NCBI GenBank assembly: GCA_910585915.1 | Contig: CAJUGF010000006.1 | Coordinates: forward strand, 1-53,938 | Origin: an uncultured Bacilli bacterium | GTDB lineage: Bacteria > Bacillota_I > Bacilli_A > RF39 > UBA660 | Length of the DNA: 53,938 nt | Direction: 5' to 3' | Shown here: piece after piece, positions 9,801 through 17,093 of the stretch | Position numbering within the stretch: the stretch's first letter is position 1 | How the letters are laid out: each line of letters starts with the position of its first letter | Notes under the pieces: model-generated | What the model was told of the DNA's origin: nothing | The model's database searches: none | Seen by the model: only the letters and a program-made list of their open reading frames with translations | Program-made: the position numbers and the translations under genes

Positions 9801-10053
9801 GCTTCATCTTTAACTCTGGAGAAATAGCAACAGCAACAGAAGTTAAAAAATCATCCATTGGAAACAATAAAACATGATCAGTATAAGTTTCTAACGAATT
9901 ATAGATTTGATTGGCTTCATATAAGCTACTAGTAACAACCAAAATGCTTTTTTGAAACTGTTGATAAGCTTCTAACACACAAAAAGCGTTTAACTCCCCA
10001 GTTAAACCTTGAATAACTTGCCCATTAGTAAAATGAAAAATATCAGTATACAT
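6835..10053 (-). CDS. mfd: transcription-repair coupling factor Mfd
   Basis: Mfd displaces RNA polymerase stalled at DNA lesions and recruits UvrA. The 1072-residue product has UvrB-like N-terminal modules and a CarD-like RNA-polymerase interaction domain near residue 405 (KAGDYVVHRAHGIGVYHG). The RecG-like SF2 motor follows, with Walker A LLCGDVGFGKTEVA, DEEQRFGV as the DEEQ box, TLSATPIPRTL, and QLRGRVGRS as motif VI. A C-terminal regulatory module closes the protein. It is slightly shorter than B. subtilis Mfd (about 1177). The short 12-base gap to pth suggests one transcript with it. Fin, which lies between pth and mfd in B. subtilis, is absent. Confidence 0.97.
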   Translation of the reverse strand: MYTDIFHFTNGQVIQGLTGELNAFCVLEAYQQFQKSILVVTSSLYEANQIYNSLETYTDHVLLFPMDDFLTSVAVAISPELKMKRLETLDKVSNGNWIVVTNLTGYLRYLPDLKKKDLLKISLKKGDVIERDKFHDILLQFGYKQESLVTSTGEFAIRGYVIDIYPMNEEHPLRIEFFGNEIDSIRTFDESSQLSLSYLNDVVINPYQEILTENNSSLYDFLNSPIVIFKDSHQIKTSYEKLEDDMFQYRISKDEKDKKYMFSWEDIRPEYSFSINSFDQSVSSDHVQQFDSKEIENFNGDFNSLKDFVLQQLYHKKFVIFCLSKDNQIKQIQELFSDQVLSFDLSSLAENVIYISKKKINHGFLFQNYVVISEFDIEKIRDTTIHYKNNYRIGRKVNALDALKAGDYVVHRAHGIGVYHGVVTLTQSGLKKDYIQIDYAGNDKVYIPVEKISTIYKYTDKDGMKPQVNKLNSTTWVNKKRSIQKRIHDISEELIKLYAARSSIKGDAYRDYEEEAVFASSFPYEPTNDQVRAIQDIDQNLKSPVPMDRLLCGDVGFGKTEVAFRGIFKTILNNKQVFYLCPTTILSKQQYESACERFKDYPIEIALLNRFTTTKETKKILLGLKNGTIDLVFGTHRLLSDDIEFKKLGMLIVDEEQRFGVTHKEKIKKFKNDVNVLTLSATPIPRTLKMALSGLRDLSIIDTAPVNRYPVQTYVVEENPLLIKDAIYKELSRNGQVFILYNQIATIEKKMNELQKLVPEARITFAHGRMSKVELENIMSSFIQHEFDILLCTTIIETGIDIPNANTLLIYDADHFGLSQLYQLRGRVGRSNRIAYAYLMYNQGRILNEVAVKRLQAIKEFTELGSGYRIAMRDLAIRGAGDLLGSEQAGFVDTVGISLYMKMVEEEMMRLRGEEVEAEDEETKSLINVETHISDDYVMDEDLKIEIHQKINEIDSYHKLLEIKDELKDRFGQVSSSLEIYMYEEWFEKIARKMNITRVWQTDREIMIELPEEISSQVKGDKLFLEAYNINPKFQLKYENKKIHISLLIKGLKDHFVYSVVPLMDKILQDIL

Positions 10054-10065
10054 GATACCATCTCC

Positions 10066-10617
10066 TCAAGACTGATTCGCAAAGTTCATTGTTTTATCAG
10101 CACCATTTAAAATAAAAGAAGTAATAATATCAGAATACATATCATAATGATTGTTCAAATATTCCATTTCCTTCTTAGAAAATTTACTTAATACATAATC
10201 CGCAGTATCTCTACTTCGATCATGGGAAATACCAATCTTCAAACGACAAAAAGAATTAGTACCTAATGAACTAATAATTGATTTAATCCCATTGTGGCCA
10301 CCAGCAGAACTATTCTTTTTTAAACGACACTTACCAAAAACCAAATCCAAATCATCTTGAATAATTAAAACATCTGCCATTGCTATATCATAAAAATCAA
10401 TAACTTTTCGAACAGAATTACCAGACAAATTCATATATGTCAAAGGTTTCAAAAACATAACCTTTTCTGACCCAACAGTTACAATTTGATACATTCCATC
10501 AAACTTCTTTTTCCAGTCCCCAAACTCTAAGTAATGATCAACTACCATAAACCCAATGTTATGTCTAGTATTCTCATACTCCTTAGAAGGATTTCCAAGA
10601 CCCACAACTAACTTCAC
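10066..10617 (-). CDS. pth: peptidyl-tRNA hydrolase
   Basis: Pth recycles tRNA by cleaving the ester bond of peptidyl-tRNAs dropped from the ribosome. The 183-residue sequence has the N-terminal VGLGNPSKEYENTRHNIG block, which includes the catalytic His (H19), the FLKPLTYMNLSG substrate loop, IIQDDLDL with the partner Asp, and SSAGGHNGIKSI. Translation starts at GTG at 10617. The ribosome site AGGGAG lies within the last codons of the preceding methyltransferase gene, implying tight coupling. The gene corresponds to spoVC of B. subtilis. Confidence 0.96.
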   Translation of the reverse strand: MKLVVGLGNPSKEYENTRHNIGFMVVDHYLEFGDWKKKFDGMYQIVTVGSEKVMFLKPLTYMNLSGNSVRKVIDFYDIAMADVLIIQDDLDLVFGKCRLKKNSSAGGHNGIKSIISSLGTNSFCRLKIGISHDRSRDTADYVLSKFSKKEMEYLNNHYDMYSDIITSFILNGADKTMNFANQS

Positions 10618-10622
10618 TTAAA

Positions 10623-11336
10623 TCACTCTCCCTCAAACAAACCTTGATAAGTAGATAATGTATCTAAAAAAATCGGTTCATGAACCTTAAGGCCTAAATT
10701 ACCTCTTTTAATAGCACGAAACAAAACCAAAAAAGCCTTCTCGCCTTTTTTAGGATAAACAAAATAAAGATCTTTTACTCTCAAATGATGCATTTCCATA
10801 TAATAAAATGTTTCTTGCATACGTTCTGGAATATGAACTAAATAAAAATTCCCCTTATCTTTTAATGCTCCAGAAGCAATTTTGATAATCTCCTCCAAAC
10901 AGATTGCTACTTCATGACGTGCTATTTGTTTTAATGGCTCTTTATTTAAAAAATGTTGATCATGATATTTAAAATAAGGAGGATTACATGTAACAATATT
11001 AAAATTATTTCCCGGGAAATAATCATTGAAATTCATAATGTTGTCACAAATTAATGTAATTTGATCATCTTTTTTGTTTATAACTACCGATTCTTTTGCT
11101 AATTCATAAATATCTGGTTGTAGTTCAACACCATAAATAGGAAGAGTAGTTTTAGTAGAAAGAATCAAAGGAACAACAGCATTACCTGTACATAAATCCA
11201 GTAAATTATTATCAGATTTATGGAATCTTACCATTTCTGCTAGCAAAATAGAATCAATAGAAAATTTAAATCCTTCATCAAATTGATAAATTTTCATATT
11301 GTGATAATCATATAAATCATTTAGTAGCTTTTTCAT
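10623..11336 (-). CDS. TrmN6/YabB-like adenine-N6 methyltransferase
   Basis: This SAM-dependent methyltransferase has motif I LLDLCTGNAVVPLIL and the N6-adenine catalytic tetrapeptide in VTCNPPYFKY. It matches the family that methylates A37 of tRNA1(Val) in E. coli (TrmN6) and includes YabB in Bacilli. A longer frame opens at a TTG at 11366, but AAGGAG ten bases before the ATG at 11336 marks the likelier start, giving 237 residues and a 20-base overlap with ricT. In B. subtilis yabB also lies just beyond ricT; yabA, which separates them there, is missing here. A Noc-binding palindrome is embedded at 11007-11020, coding around the catalytic-motif region. Confidence 0.88.
   Translation of the reverse strand: MKKLLNDLYDYHNMKIYQFDEGFKFSIDSILLAEMVRFHKSDNNLLDLCTGNAVVPLILSTKTTLPIYGVELQPDIYELAKESVVINKKDDQITLICDNIMNFNDYFPGNNFNIVTCNPPYFKYHDQHFLNKEPLKQIARHEVAICLEEIIKIASGALKDKGNFYLVHIPERMQETFYYMEMHHLRVKDLYFVYPKKGEKAFLVLFRAIKRGNLGLKVHEPIFLDTLSTYQGLFEGE
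11007..11020. promoter_or_regulatory. Noc-binding site NBS2 (inside trmN6-like gene)
   Basis: A second exact ATTTCCCGGGAAAT palindrome lies here within the methyltransferase gene, about 6.3 kb from NBS1. Confidence 0.85.
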
Positions 11337-12111
11337 CTGCAGATATCTCCTTATATTCTCCGCCAACTAATATTTTATACTTACGATTCAATATATCAAT
11401 GCTAGATACTATTCCTATTTCACCATCAATATCAAGTTTTTGACCAACAGAAGGCATACCCTTTTGACACCTTGCATATTCCTCATCTTCATAAGCCAAA
11501 CAACACATAAGTCTACCACAACAACCATTAATCTTTGATGGATTCAAAGCCATATTTTGATTTTTTGCCATATTCATAGACACAGATTCCAAATGATTTA
11601 GAAAACTAGAGCAACAAAGAGATCTCCCACAAGCACCAATTCCACCAATTTCGCAAGCTTTATCACGAGCGCCAATTTGCCTTAGTTCAATTCGTGTTCG
11701 ATATATAGCAGCCAATTTTTTAGCTAAATCACGAAAATCCACCCGTTCATCAGCATAAAAATTAAAAATCAACTGGTGACGATCAAAGGTAAATTCTGAA
11801 TCAAAGAAAGACATATTCAAATGTAATTCATTAGCAAATTTTTTAGCATTCTTTAAAGCCACCTGTGCATCTCGACAATTTGATAAATACTGCTCGTAAT
11901 CTTTTTTTGTGCTTATACGAACAATTTTTTTCAAATTTTCTTTAAAACGCTCAGCTTTTTTTTCATCTTCAATTTTACTAACAACTTTTCCAAACTGTAA
12001 TCCTTTTTCTGTTTCTACAATTACAGTAACATTAATCGGAATTTTCAAATCTTGACCATTAAAATAATAGACTTTTCCCTTATCACGAAAAGTTACTCCA
12101 TATATATTCAT
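11317..12111 (-). CDS. ricT: RicT (YaaT), PSP1-domain RNA-processing regulator
   Basis: RicT forms the Ric (Y) complex with RicA and RicF; in B. subtilis the complex carries Fe-S clusters, assists RNase Y and promotes sporulation, competence and biofilm formation. The PSP1 C-terminal domain is recognisable, with a cysteine cluster at CGRSLCCSSF and GCCGRLMCCLAYE. I place the start at the ATG at 12111, preceded by GAGG seven bases upstream; an upstream frame to 12135 would overlap holB without a ribosome site. The gene follows holB by one base, the same order as B. subtilis holB-ricT, and the two are surely translated from one message. Confidence 0.93.
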   Translation of the reverse strand: MNIYGVTFRDKGKVYYFNGQDLKIPINVTVIVETEKGLQFGKVVSKIEDEKKAERFKENLKKIVRISTKKDYEQYLSNCRDAQVALKNAKKFANELHLNMSFFDSEFTFDRHQLIFNFYADERVDFRDLAKKLAAIYRTRIELRQIGARDKACEIGGIGACGRSLCCSSFLNHLESVSMNMAKNQNMALNPSKINGCCGRLMCCLAYEDEEYARCQKGMPSVGQKLDIDGEIGIVSSIDILNRKYKILVGGEYKEISADEKATK

Positions 12112-12112
12112 A

Positions 12113-12949
12113 TTATGACCTCGTCTCCAATACAAATCGATCTAATAAAAGATTAATATTTACATTATAACCTAATTCTTGTTCTAATGCCTCAACTAAT
12201 TTTAATTGTTTCAAAAAGAAAGCTGCATCCTTTTTTAGTAAAAATCGTAGATCTGAATATTCCTCAGGTAATGGAGATAAATTCATTACGTCTTTATAAA
12301 GGAAATAATAAATTTGAATTATACATTGAAAAAATCGCAAATAATCTTCTTTAACAAAATTTTCACGAGTTAGAAATTCTCTATTATCTAAGACAGAAAG
12401 ATCATGAGATATATGAACTTTTTTTAAATAAGCAATAGCAAAAGACAAAATACATTCATCGGCTACCCCAGACTCTTCATAAAAATTGGAAAAAATCTGA
12501 CATCTACTTTTTATCGTATCAATAATATTCTCTTTATTATTTGTTAAAAAAAAACCCAATATACCAACTTCTGGTTCCTCAATAAACTTTAGTAGTGTAT
12601 TAGCTGAAGAAAAATTAAAACGTTCTGAGTTCAAAACAACATACATATTATACTTAGAAAATAAAGGCTTTGTACTAAATTTTTGTTTTAATTCCAAAAC
12701 TTGATCCTTCTTAATAGTCATACCGTCTGGCCTTATAACTAGCAAACTTGGTAATTGTTCTGTTTGAATTAAATGACATAAATTGCATTTCTGACAATAA
12801 TCAACATAGTCTTGTTCACAATTAATTCGACATAAAATTTTCTTTAAATCCTCCAAACAATGCTCTTGATCATTTGTTTCAATTAAAAAAGCATGAGAAA
12901 GATGATTCTCATGGTAACTTTTATAAATGTTTTCAAGCTGATTACTCAT
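12113..12949 (-). CDS. holB: DNA polymerase III delta' subunit HolB
   Basis: Delta' is the stator of the clamp loader, which with DnaX and delta loads the beta clamp. The 278-residue sequence begins SHAFLIET, as in HolB, and has a four-cysteine zinc module (CEQDYVDYCQKCNLC) near residues 43-59. The block KSRCQIFSNFYE near residue 158 contains an SRC motif, typical of clamp-loader subunits. There is no functional Walker A, as expected for delta'. It is shorter than B. subtilis HolB (about 329). Position between bofA/recR and ricT agrees with Bacilli order, with tmk, yaaQ and yaaR deleted. Confidence 0.9.
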   Translation of the reverse strand: MSNQLENIYKSYHENHLSHAFLIETNDQEHCLEDLKKILCRINCEQDYVDYCQKCNLCHLIQTEQLPSLLVIRPDGMTIKKDQVLELKQKFSTKPLFSKYNMYVVLNSERFNFSSANTLLKFIEEPEVGILGFFLTNNKENIIDTIKSRCQIFSNFYEESGVADECILSFAIAYLKKVHISHDLSVLDNREFLTRENFVKEDYLRFFQCIIQIYYFLYKDVMNLSPLPEEYSDLRFLLKKDAAFFLKQLKLVEALEQELGYNVNINLLLDRFVLETRS

Positions 12950-12968
12950 AAATTACCACCCTTTGTGA

Positions 12969-13160
12969 CTATTTTACTATAAAGAAGATAGCAATTAAAG
13001 ACATGAGTCCTGGAATTCCTAATACAGAAGTAACTCCAACCGTAATAACATTAATTGGTATATAAATATTAATAGAAGAGACCAATAAATTAAAACCATA
13101 TAATATTAAAAAAGCAACTACTACCTTTTTTAAAGCATTCACTATTTTTTTTATCATCAT
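12969..13160 (-). CDS. bofA: BofA, inhibitor of pro-sigma-K processing
   Basis: BofA is a small membrane protein of the forespore engulfment membrane that, with SpoIVFA, holds the SpoIVFB protease inactive until late sporulation. The 63-residue product has two hydrophobic helices and the family core FNLLVSSINIYIPINVITVGV followed by LGIPGLMSL. I start at the ATG at 13160, which has GAGGG five bases upstream; the longer frame uses a TTG with no site. It follows recR as in B. subtilis. Its partner SigK-like gene, at 34.6 kb, appears to lack the pro-sequence that BofA would protect. Confidence 0.88.
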   Translation of the reverse strand: MMIKKIVNALKKVVVAFLILYGFNLLVSSINIYIPINVITVGVTSVLGIPGLMSLIAIFFIVK

Positions 13161-13197
13161 AAAATCCCTCAATAAATTTTATGAAATAAATGCTAAA

Positions 13198-13800
13198 TTA
13201 TTCTGATATTTGGCGACGATCATTTAATGCATGCCCTAATGTTACACCATCAATATAATCTATTTCTGCTCCCATTGGTAACCCATAAGACAATCTAGAG
13301 ATGACAACATTTTTACCTTCAAATATTTTTTTTATATATAAAGTAGTCGTTTCACCTTCAATTGAAGACTTTAAAGCTAAAATAATCTCAGGTTTTTCTA
13401 AATTTTCCACTCGTTTAATCAAACTAGATAAATTTATATCATCCGCTCCAATATTTTCTATGGGAGATATAAGACCATTTAATACATGATATACACCATT
13501 ATAATTACCTACTTTTTCAAAAGAAAAAACATTTTTAGAGTTTTCAATAACACAAATCAAATTTTTTTCACGATTTTCAGAAGAACAAATAGAACAAACA
13601 TCTTGATCTGTTAAATGTCCACAAACACCACAAGGATGCAATAATTTTTTTGCAGACTTCATATAATCTGAAAAATCAATAATTTCTTCTTCTTTAAACT
13701 CCAATGTAGCAAGTGCCAATCTTTCAGCACTTTTTTCTCCAATACCAGGTAATTTCTTATAAAACTCTATAATTCTTTCTAACTGCTCGGGATAAATCAT
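13198..13800 (-). CDS. recR: recombination mediator RecR
   Basis: RecR joins RecO (and RecF) to load RecA on SSB-coated single strands. The 200-residue product has a helix-hairpin-helix start (KKLPGIGEKSAERLALA), a zinc finger CGVCGHLTDQDVCSIC and a Toprim domain (LICVIENSKNVFSFEK), ending with SRLSYGLPMGAEIDYIDGVTL, the Walker-B-like tail region. Full length for the family. Its start overlaps the ebfC stop by one base, so translation is coupled in the dnaX-ebfC-recR operon. Confidence 0.97.
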   Translation of the reverse strand: MIYPEQLERIIEFYKKLPGIGEKSAERLALATLEFKEEEIIDFSDYMKSAKKLLHPCGVCGHLTDQDVCSICSSENREKNLICVIENSKNVFSFEKVGNYNGVYHVLNGLISPIENIGADDINLSSLIKRVENLEKPEIILALKSSIEGETTTLYIKKIFEGKNVVISRLSYGLPMGAEIDYIDGVTLGHALNDRRQISE

Positions 13801-14099
13801 TACATTAAACCATCAAGCATACCAGCATATGCTCCCATCCTTTCTTGAAAAGCAGCATCAATCTTTTTCATAGAATCTTTTACAGCTAATTGAAACATAT
13901 CAGCTAACATTTCATGATCATCTGGGGCAATAGGATCAGTAAATAATATCTTTACAGAAACCAATTCTTTATTACCATTAAATACTACTTCAATCCAATC
14001 AGATTTCCCGGGAAATAATTGTTGATTTAATTCATCCTTCTTTTTTTGTAAATCTCTTTGCATTTTTTGAGCTTGAGCCATAATACTTTGCATATTCAT
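13800..14099 (-). CDS. ebfC: nucleoid-associated protein YbaB/EbfC
   Basis: This 99-residue protein matches the YbaB/EbfC family of small dimeric DNA-binding proteins, which almost always sit between dnaX and recR. The opening MQSIMAQAQKMQRDLQKKK helix and the acidic PIAPDDHEMLADMFQLA stretch are characteristic. Its cellular role is still general (nucleoid binding). A Noc-binding palindrome lies at 14003-14016 within the codons for roughly residues 28-33. Confidence 0.95.
   Translation of the reverse strand: MNMQSIMAQAQKMQRDLQKKKDELNQQLFPGKSDWIEVVFNGNKELVSVKILFTDPIAPDDHEMLADMFQLAVKDSMKKIDAAFQERMGAYAGMLDGLM
14003..14016. promoter_or_regulatory. Noc-binding site NBS3 (inside ebfC)
   Basis: Third exact ATTTCCCGGGAAAT palindrome, about 3 kb from NBS2 and the closest of the three to the parS cluster and oriC. 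Confidence 0.85.
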
Positions 14100-14116
14100 A
14101 ATAATATTCCTTCTTT

Positions 14117-15787
14117 CTAAACTATTTCTATTTTATCATGATTAAATATATCTTGAGCAATTTTCTCAATTTGTGAAGTATTTTCAATCATTTCTTCTAC
14201 TGGTTTTTGAACAAGAGGCTCTTCTTTTAAACTATATGATACCCCATTACGAACATTTTCAATATATTGATTCTTCTCTACTTTCCATTCCTCTTCTGTC
14301 AAAGCAATGAATCGCAATTCTTGATCAAAAAATTCACACAAATAATCAGAAATCTCATCAATCCGACGATTAATTAACAAAGCTGTACTTTCTAAATTAG
14401 TAACCATAATAGCATTTGTTTGACTTGCAGCAGCAATCGAAGAATCAATAAGTAGATTAATTACATCATCTGGCATTGGAGAGGTAGAAATATCCTCCCA
14501 ACAACCTTTTAACTCATTTAATAAATCCTTTTTAGCACCACAAAAACAATTATTAATACGAATTTTTTTCAATTCATTCAAAGTATCAAGTTGATTATCA
14601 TCCTTAGAAAGTGCTTTCTCTTCTATAATATTAGATGGTAAATCATTTCCCAAGCCACTTTTTTCCAAACGAATCTCATCTTTTGAAGTAGCAACCGCTT
14701 CATCAGATGAAACTAACCCTTTTATATCACTTTTTTCTGAATCAAAATCGGTGGAAATAGGGATCGGAGAAACATAATTTAATAATACCAACTCTATTAG
14801 AATATATGGATTAATATTTATATTAGTTCGATTCATACATTCATTCAATTCAAAAATTAAATTTTTTATTTGTTCATAACTCAAATTAGACTTCATATAC
14901 TGCATTTTAAGTTGAATGCCATAATCAACTAACTCTTGAATTAATTTTTTAATAAAAATCTTATAATCAGAAGCGCTTGACTTTAACTGATCAAATTGAG
15001 ATGTGATACTTAAAACATCATTACTCAATAAATTTTTTACTAAATCTTTAATAAAAACAGTAGAAACAGAGCCATAATTACTCAATATATTCTCTATTGT
15101 TATGGAAGTAGAATTAGCAGACAACTGATCCAGTAAACTAAGAGCATCACGCATTCCACCCTCAGAAATATAAGCAATTTCTAAAGCTGCTTCTGCAGTA
15201 ATATCTATATTTTCTTGCTCACAAACATAATTTATTTGACTCTCCAACTCTGCAATCGTAAATTTCTTAAAATTAAACCTCTGACAACGAGACAAAATTG
15301 TAATAGGAACACTTTCTATATTAGTTGTAGCCATAATAAATATCACATGAGCTGGAGGTTCTTCTAATGTTAATAACAATGCATTAAAAGCACTAGTTGT
15401 CATCATATGAACTTCATCAATAATATATATTTTATATTTACTACTAGTTGGTGCAATTTTAACATTATTAATCAATTCGCGAATTTCATCTACCCCATTG
15501 TTAGAAGCAGCATCTATTTCTATAATATCAGAACTCATTGCAAAATTTTTGCAAGAATTACATTCACCACAGGCTTCACCATTAATTGGATTTTCACAAT
15601 TAATAGCTTTTGCAAAAACCTTAGCAGTACTAGTTTTACCAGTCCCCCTTGGACCAGTAAAAATATAAGCGTGTGAAATTTTTTCATTTTTAACTGCATT
15701 TTGCAGCATATTTTTCGAAAATTCTTGCCCTACGATACCTTTAAAGCTATCAGGGCGATACTTTCTATAAAAAACCTTATAGTCCAT
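14117..15787 (-). CDS. dnaX: DNA polymerase III tau/gamma subunit DnaX
   Basis: DnaX is the motor of the clamp loader and couples it to the polymerase. The AAA+ domain shows Walker A GPRGTGKTSTAK at about residue 45, the zinc module CENPINGEACGECNSC, IIDEVHMM as Walker B and ILSRCQRF as sensor/SRC. The C-terminal part (residues about 330-556) is divergent, as usual for tau. No obvious frameshift site for a shorter gamma form was noticed. The gene heads the dnaX-ebfC-recR cluster and follows tadA by 41 bases; there is no room for the SRP RNA that occupies this gap in B. subtilis. Confidence 0.96.
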   Translation of the reverse strand: MDYKVFYRKYRPDSFKGIVGQEFSKNMLQNAVKNEKISHAYIFTGPRGTGKTSTAKVFAKAINCENPINGEACGECNSCKNFAMSSDIIEIDAASNNGVDEIRELINNVKIAPTSSKYKIYIIDEVHMMTTSAFNALLLTLEEPPAHVIFIMATTNIESVPITILSRCQRFNFKKFTIAELESQINYVCEQENIDITAEAALEIAYISEGGMRDALSLLDQLSANSTSITIENILSNYGSVSTVFIKDLVKNLLSNDVLSITSQFDQLKSSASDYKIFIKKLIQELVDYGIQLKMQYMKSNLSYEQIKNLIFELNECMNRTNININPYILIELVLLNYVSPIPISTDFDSEKSDIKGLVSSDEAVATSKDEIRLEKSGLGNDLPSNIIEEKALSKDDNQLDTLNELKKIRINNCFCGAKKDLLNELKGCWEDISTSPMPDDVINLLIDSSIAAASQTNAIMVTNLESTALLINRRIDEISDYLCEFFDQELRFIALTEEEWKVEKNQYIENVRNGVSYSLKEEPLVQKPVEEMIENTSQIEKIAQDIFNHDKIEIV

Positions 15788-15828
15788 AAAACCACCTGTA
15801 AAAATTATACCATAACTAAGAAATTTTT

Positions 15829-16245
15829 CTATCTTTTCCGAGCAAAAAAGGAAGATAATAATTCACCATAAGAGTCAGATAATTGATCTTGTTCACAATA
15901 TTGATATAAAGTCTTATTATATTCCTTTTTGTAATCCAATTTTTCATACAAATAGTAAACATTCTTTATTCTTGATTGATTTATTATGGAGTTACACATG
16001 GAACAAGGCTTTAAAGTAACATATAAACAACAATCAGATAAATTCCAACGTTTTAATTTTTTTGATGCCTTTTTTATAGCCAAAATTTCAGCATGAGCCG
16101 TAATATCATGTCTTTTTTCACGTAAATTATAAGATTTAGCTATAATTTTGCCATTTTGAACAATAATAGCACCAATCGGAACTTCTTCTATTTTAGAGGC
16201 TTTTTTAGCTAAATCAAAGCAAATTTCAAAATATTTTCTTTCCAT
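15829..16245 (-). CDS. tadA: tRNA-specific adenosine deaminase TadA
   Basis: TadA converts A34 of tRNA-Arg(ACG) to inosine. The CDA-fold zinc site is visible as HAEILAIKKA (His and catalytic Glu) and LKPCSMCNSII (two Cys). The product is 138 residues, a little short, and the second half is more divergent than in B. subtilis YaaJ (KNVYYLYEKLDYKKEYNKT), so a general cytidine/adenosine deaminase is possible. The placement just upstream of dnaX is exactly that of tadA in Bacilli, which decides the call. Confidence 0.85.
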   Translation of the reverse strand: MERKYFEICFDLAKKASKIEEVPIGAIIVQNGKIIAKSYNLREKRHDITAHAEILAIKKASKKLKRWNLSDCCLYVTLKPCSMCNSIINQSRIKNVYYLYEKLDYKKEYNKTLYQYCEQDQLSDSYGELLSSFFARKR

Positions 16246-16263
16246 TTATTCACCTCAAATCTA

Positions 16264-16279
16264 TGTTTCACGTGGAACA
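16264..16279. promoter_or_regulatory. parS site 1
   Basis: TGTTTCACGTGGAACA; its complement reads TGTTCCACGTGAAACA, which fits the Bacilli parS consensus TGTTNCACGTGAAACA exactly. Confidence 0.9.
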
Positions 16280-16494
16280 TATTTATCAACATTCAAAGAA
16301 AGTTATAAATTGTTCTTCACTTTTATTATATATTAATTTTCAAAGGTTATAAACGCTAAATTTTATAAAATTTTCAAAAATCGCATTTTTATATAAAGAA
16401 ATCAATAGGAATTTAAATAATTCTTGAACTATTATCCACAAACAAGATAATAATTTAAAAGGACAAACTTATAAATTCTGTTATCAACAGTTAA

Positions 16495-16510
16495 CGTTTC
16501 ACGTGAAACA
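16495..16510. promoter_or_regulatory. parS site 2
   Basis: CGTTTCACGTGAAACA matches the parS consensus except for its first base. Confidence 0.88.
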
Positions 16511-16613
16511 TTAAAATAAAAAAATGTATTAAATAAAAAAATACATTTTAAGTATTATAAAGGTGATTTAAAGATAGTAACAGTATATCAGTGTATTTCA
16601 AGTTATCAACATA

Positions 16614-16629
16614 TGTTTCACGTGGAACA
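16614..16629. promoter_or_regulatory. parS site 3
   Basis: TGTTTCACGTGGAACA, identical to site 1, just beyond the 3' end of the SRP RNA gene. Confidence 0.9.
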
Positions 16630-16650
16630 TAAATTAAAGAAACAAAAAAA

Positions 16651-16721
16651 GTGCACACAAACAGGGATTACATTGGCTGCTATCTTCCGATCCTGACCAT
16701 TTTGCAATATATTTGTTGCAC
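16651..16721 (-). ncRNA. ffs: signal recognition particle RNA (small 4.5S type)
   Basis: On the minus strand this gene contains the universal SRP helix 8 core, GGTCAGGATCGGAAGATAGC followed by AGCCA, with the GGAA tetraloop and the asymmetric loops that bind Ffh. The ends GTGCAACAAA and TTTGTGTGCAC pair to close the hairpin, and a run of seven Ts follows, consistent with termination. The predicted molecule is only about 71 nt, near the size of the smallest Mollicute SRP RNAs and lacking the Alu domain of B. subtilis scRNA. It lies upstream of tadA, close to the position of scr in B. subtilis. Confidence 0.88.
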
Positions 16722-16727
16722 AAACAA

Positions 16728-16756
16728 ATTATATCAAAAACTATTTAATAAAGCAA
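16728..16756 (-). promoter_or_regulatory. promoter of the SRP RNA gene
   Basis: TTGCTT (16756-16751) and a perfect TATAAT (16733-16728) are 17 bases apart on the minus strand, placing the start at about 16721. Confidence 0.75.
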
Positions 16757-16895
16757 ATGTATTACTACTCCACAATAAATATTTACCTGCATGTTTAAGT
16801 GTAAAACATATTTATCAACTTATTATAAAATAACTAGGATTATAAAAATACAAATATTAATTCCTAACATAATAAAACAAAAAAGTTATGCACAA

Positions 16896-16911
16896 TGTTC
16901 CACGTGGAACA
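16896..16911. promoter_or_regulatory. parS site 4 (variant)
   Basis: TGTTCCACGTGGAACA is a perfect palindrome differing from consensus at one half-site position; likely a weaker ParB site. Confidence 0.75.
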
Positions 16912-17065
16912 TTAAATTTTGGAAAAAGAAAAATAAGCAGAATATTAATGAATACAATTAGTTTAAATAGAAATTAGTAAACCTCAATAAAAAGTTGTTA
17001 ACATATATCTATTTCAAACAAACGCAAGCAAAACAATTGTTCGATTAAATAGAAATCAAAAAAGA

Positions 17066-17081
17066 TGTTTCACGTGGAACA
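17066..17081. promoter_or_regulatory. parS site 5
   Basis: TGTTTCACGTGGAACA, identical to sites 1 and 3, immediately beyond the gyrA stop codon. Confidence 0.9.
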
Positions 17082-17093
17082 TCCTTTTCATTG

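Larger units (their letters stand above)
16246..17093. other. 848-bp intergenic region with parS array and SRP RNA
   Basis: This gyrA-tadA gap contains no convincing protein gene. It holds five parS-like 16-mers, one minus-strand SRP RNA gene and scattered DnaA-box-like words such as TTATCCACA (about 16434) and TTATCAACA (about 16481). It therefore seems to be a chromosome-segregation centre close to oriC. Confidence 0.8.

Noticed and set aside
16651..16833. 60-codon plus-strand frame in the gyrA-tadA gap
   Set aside because: It is antisense to the SRP RNA gene and has no ribosome site or protein-like composition.
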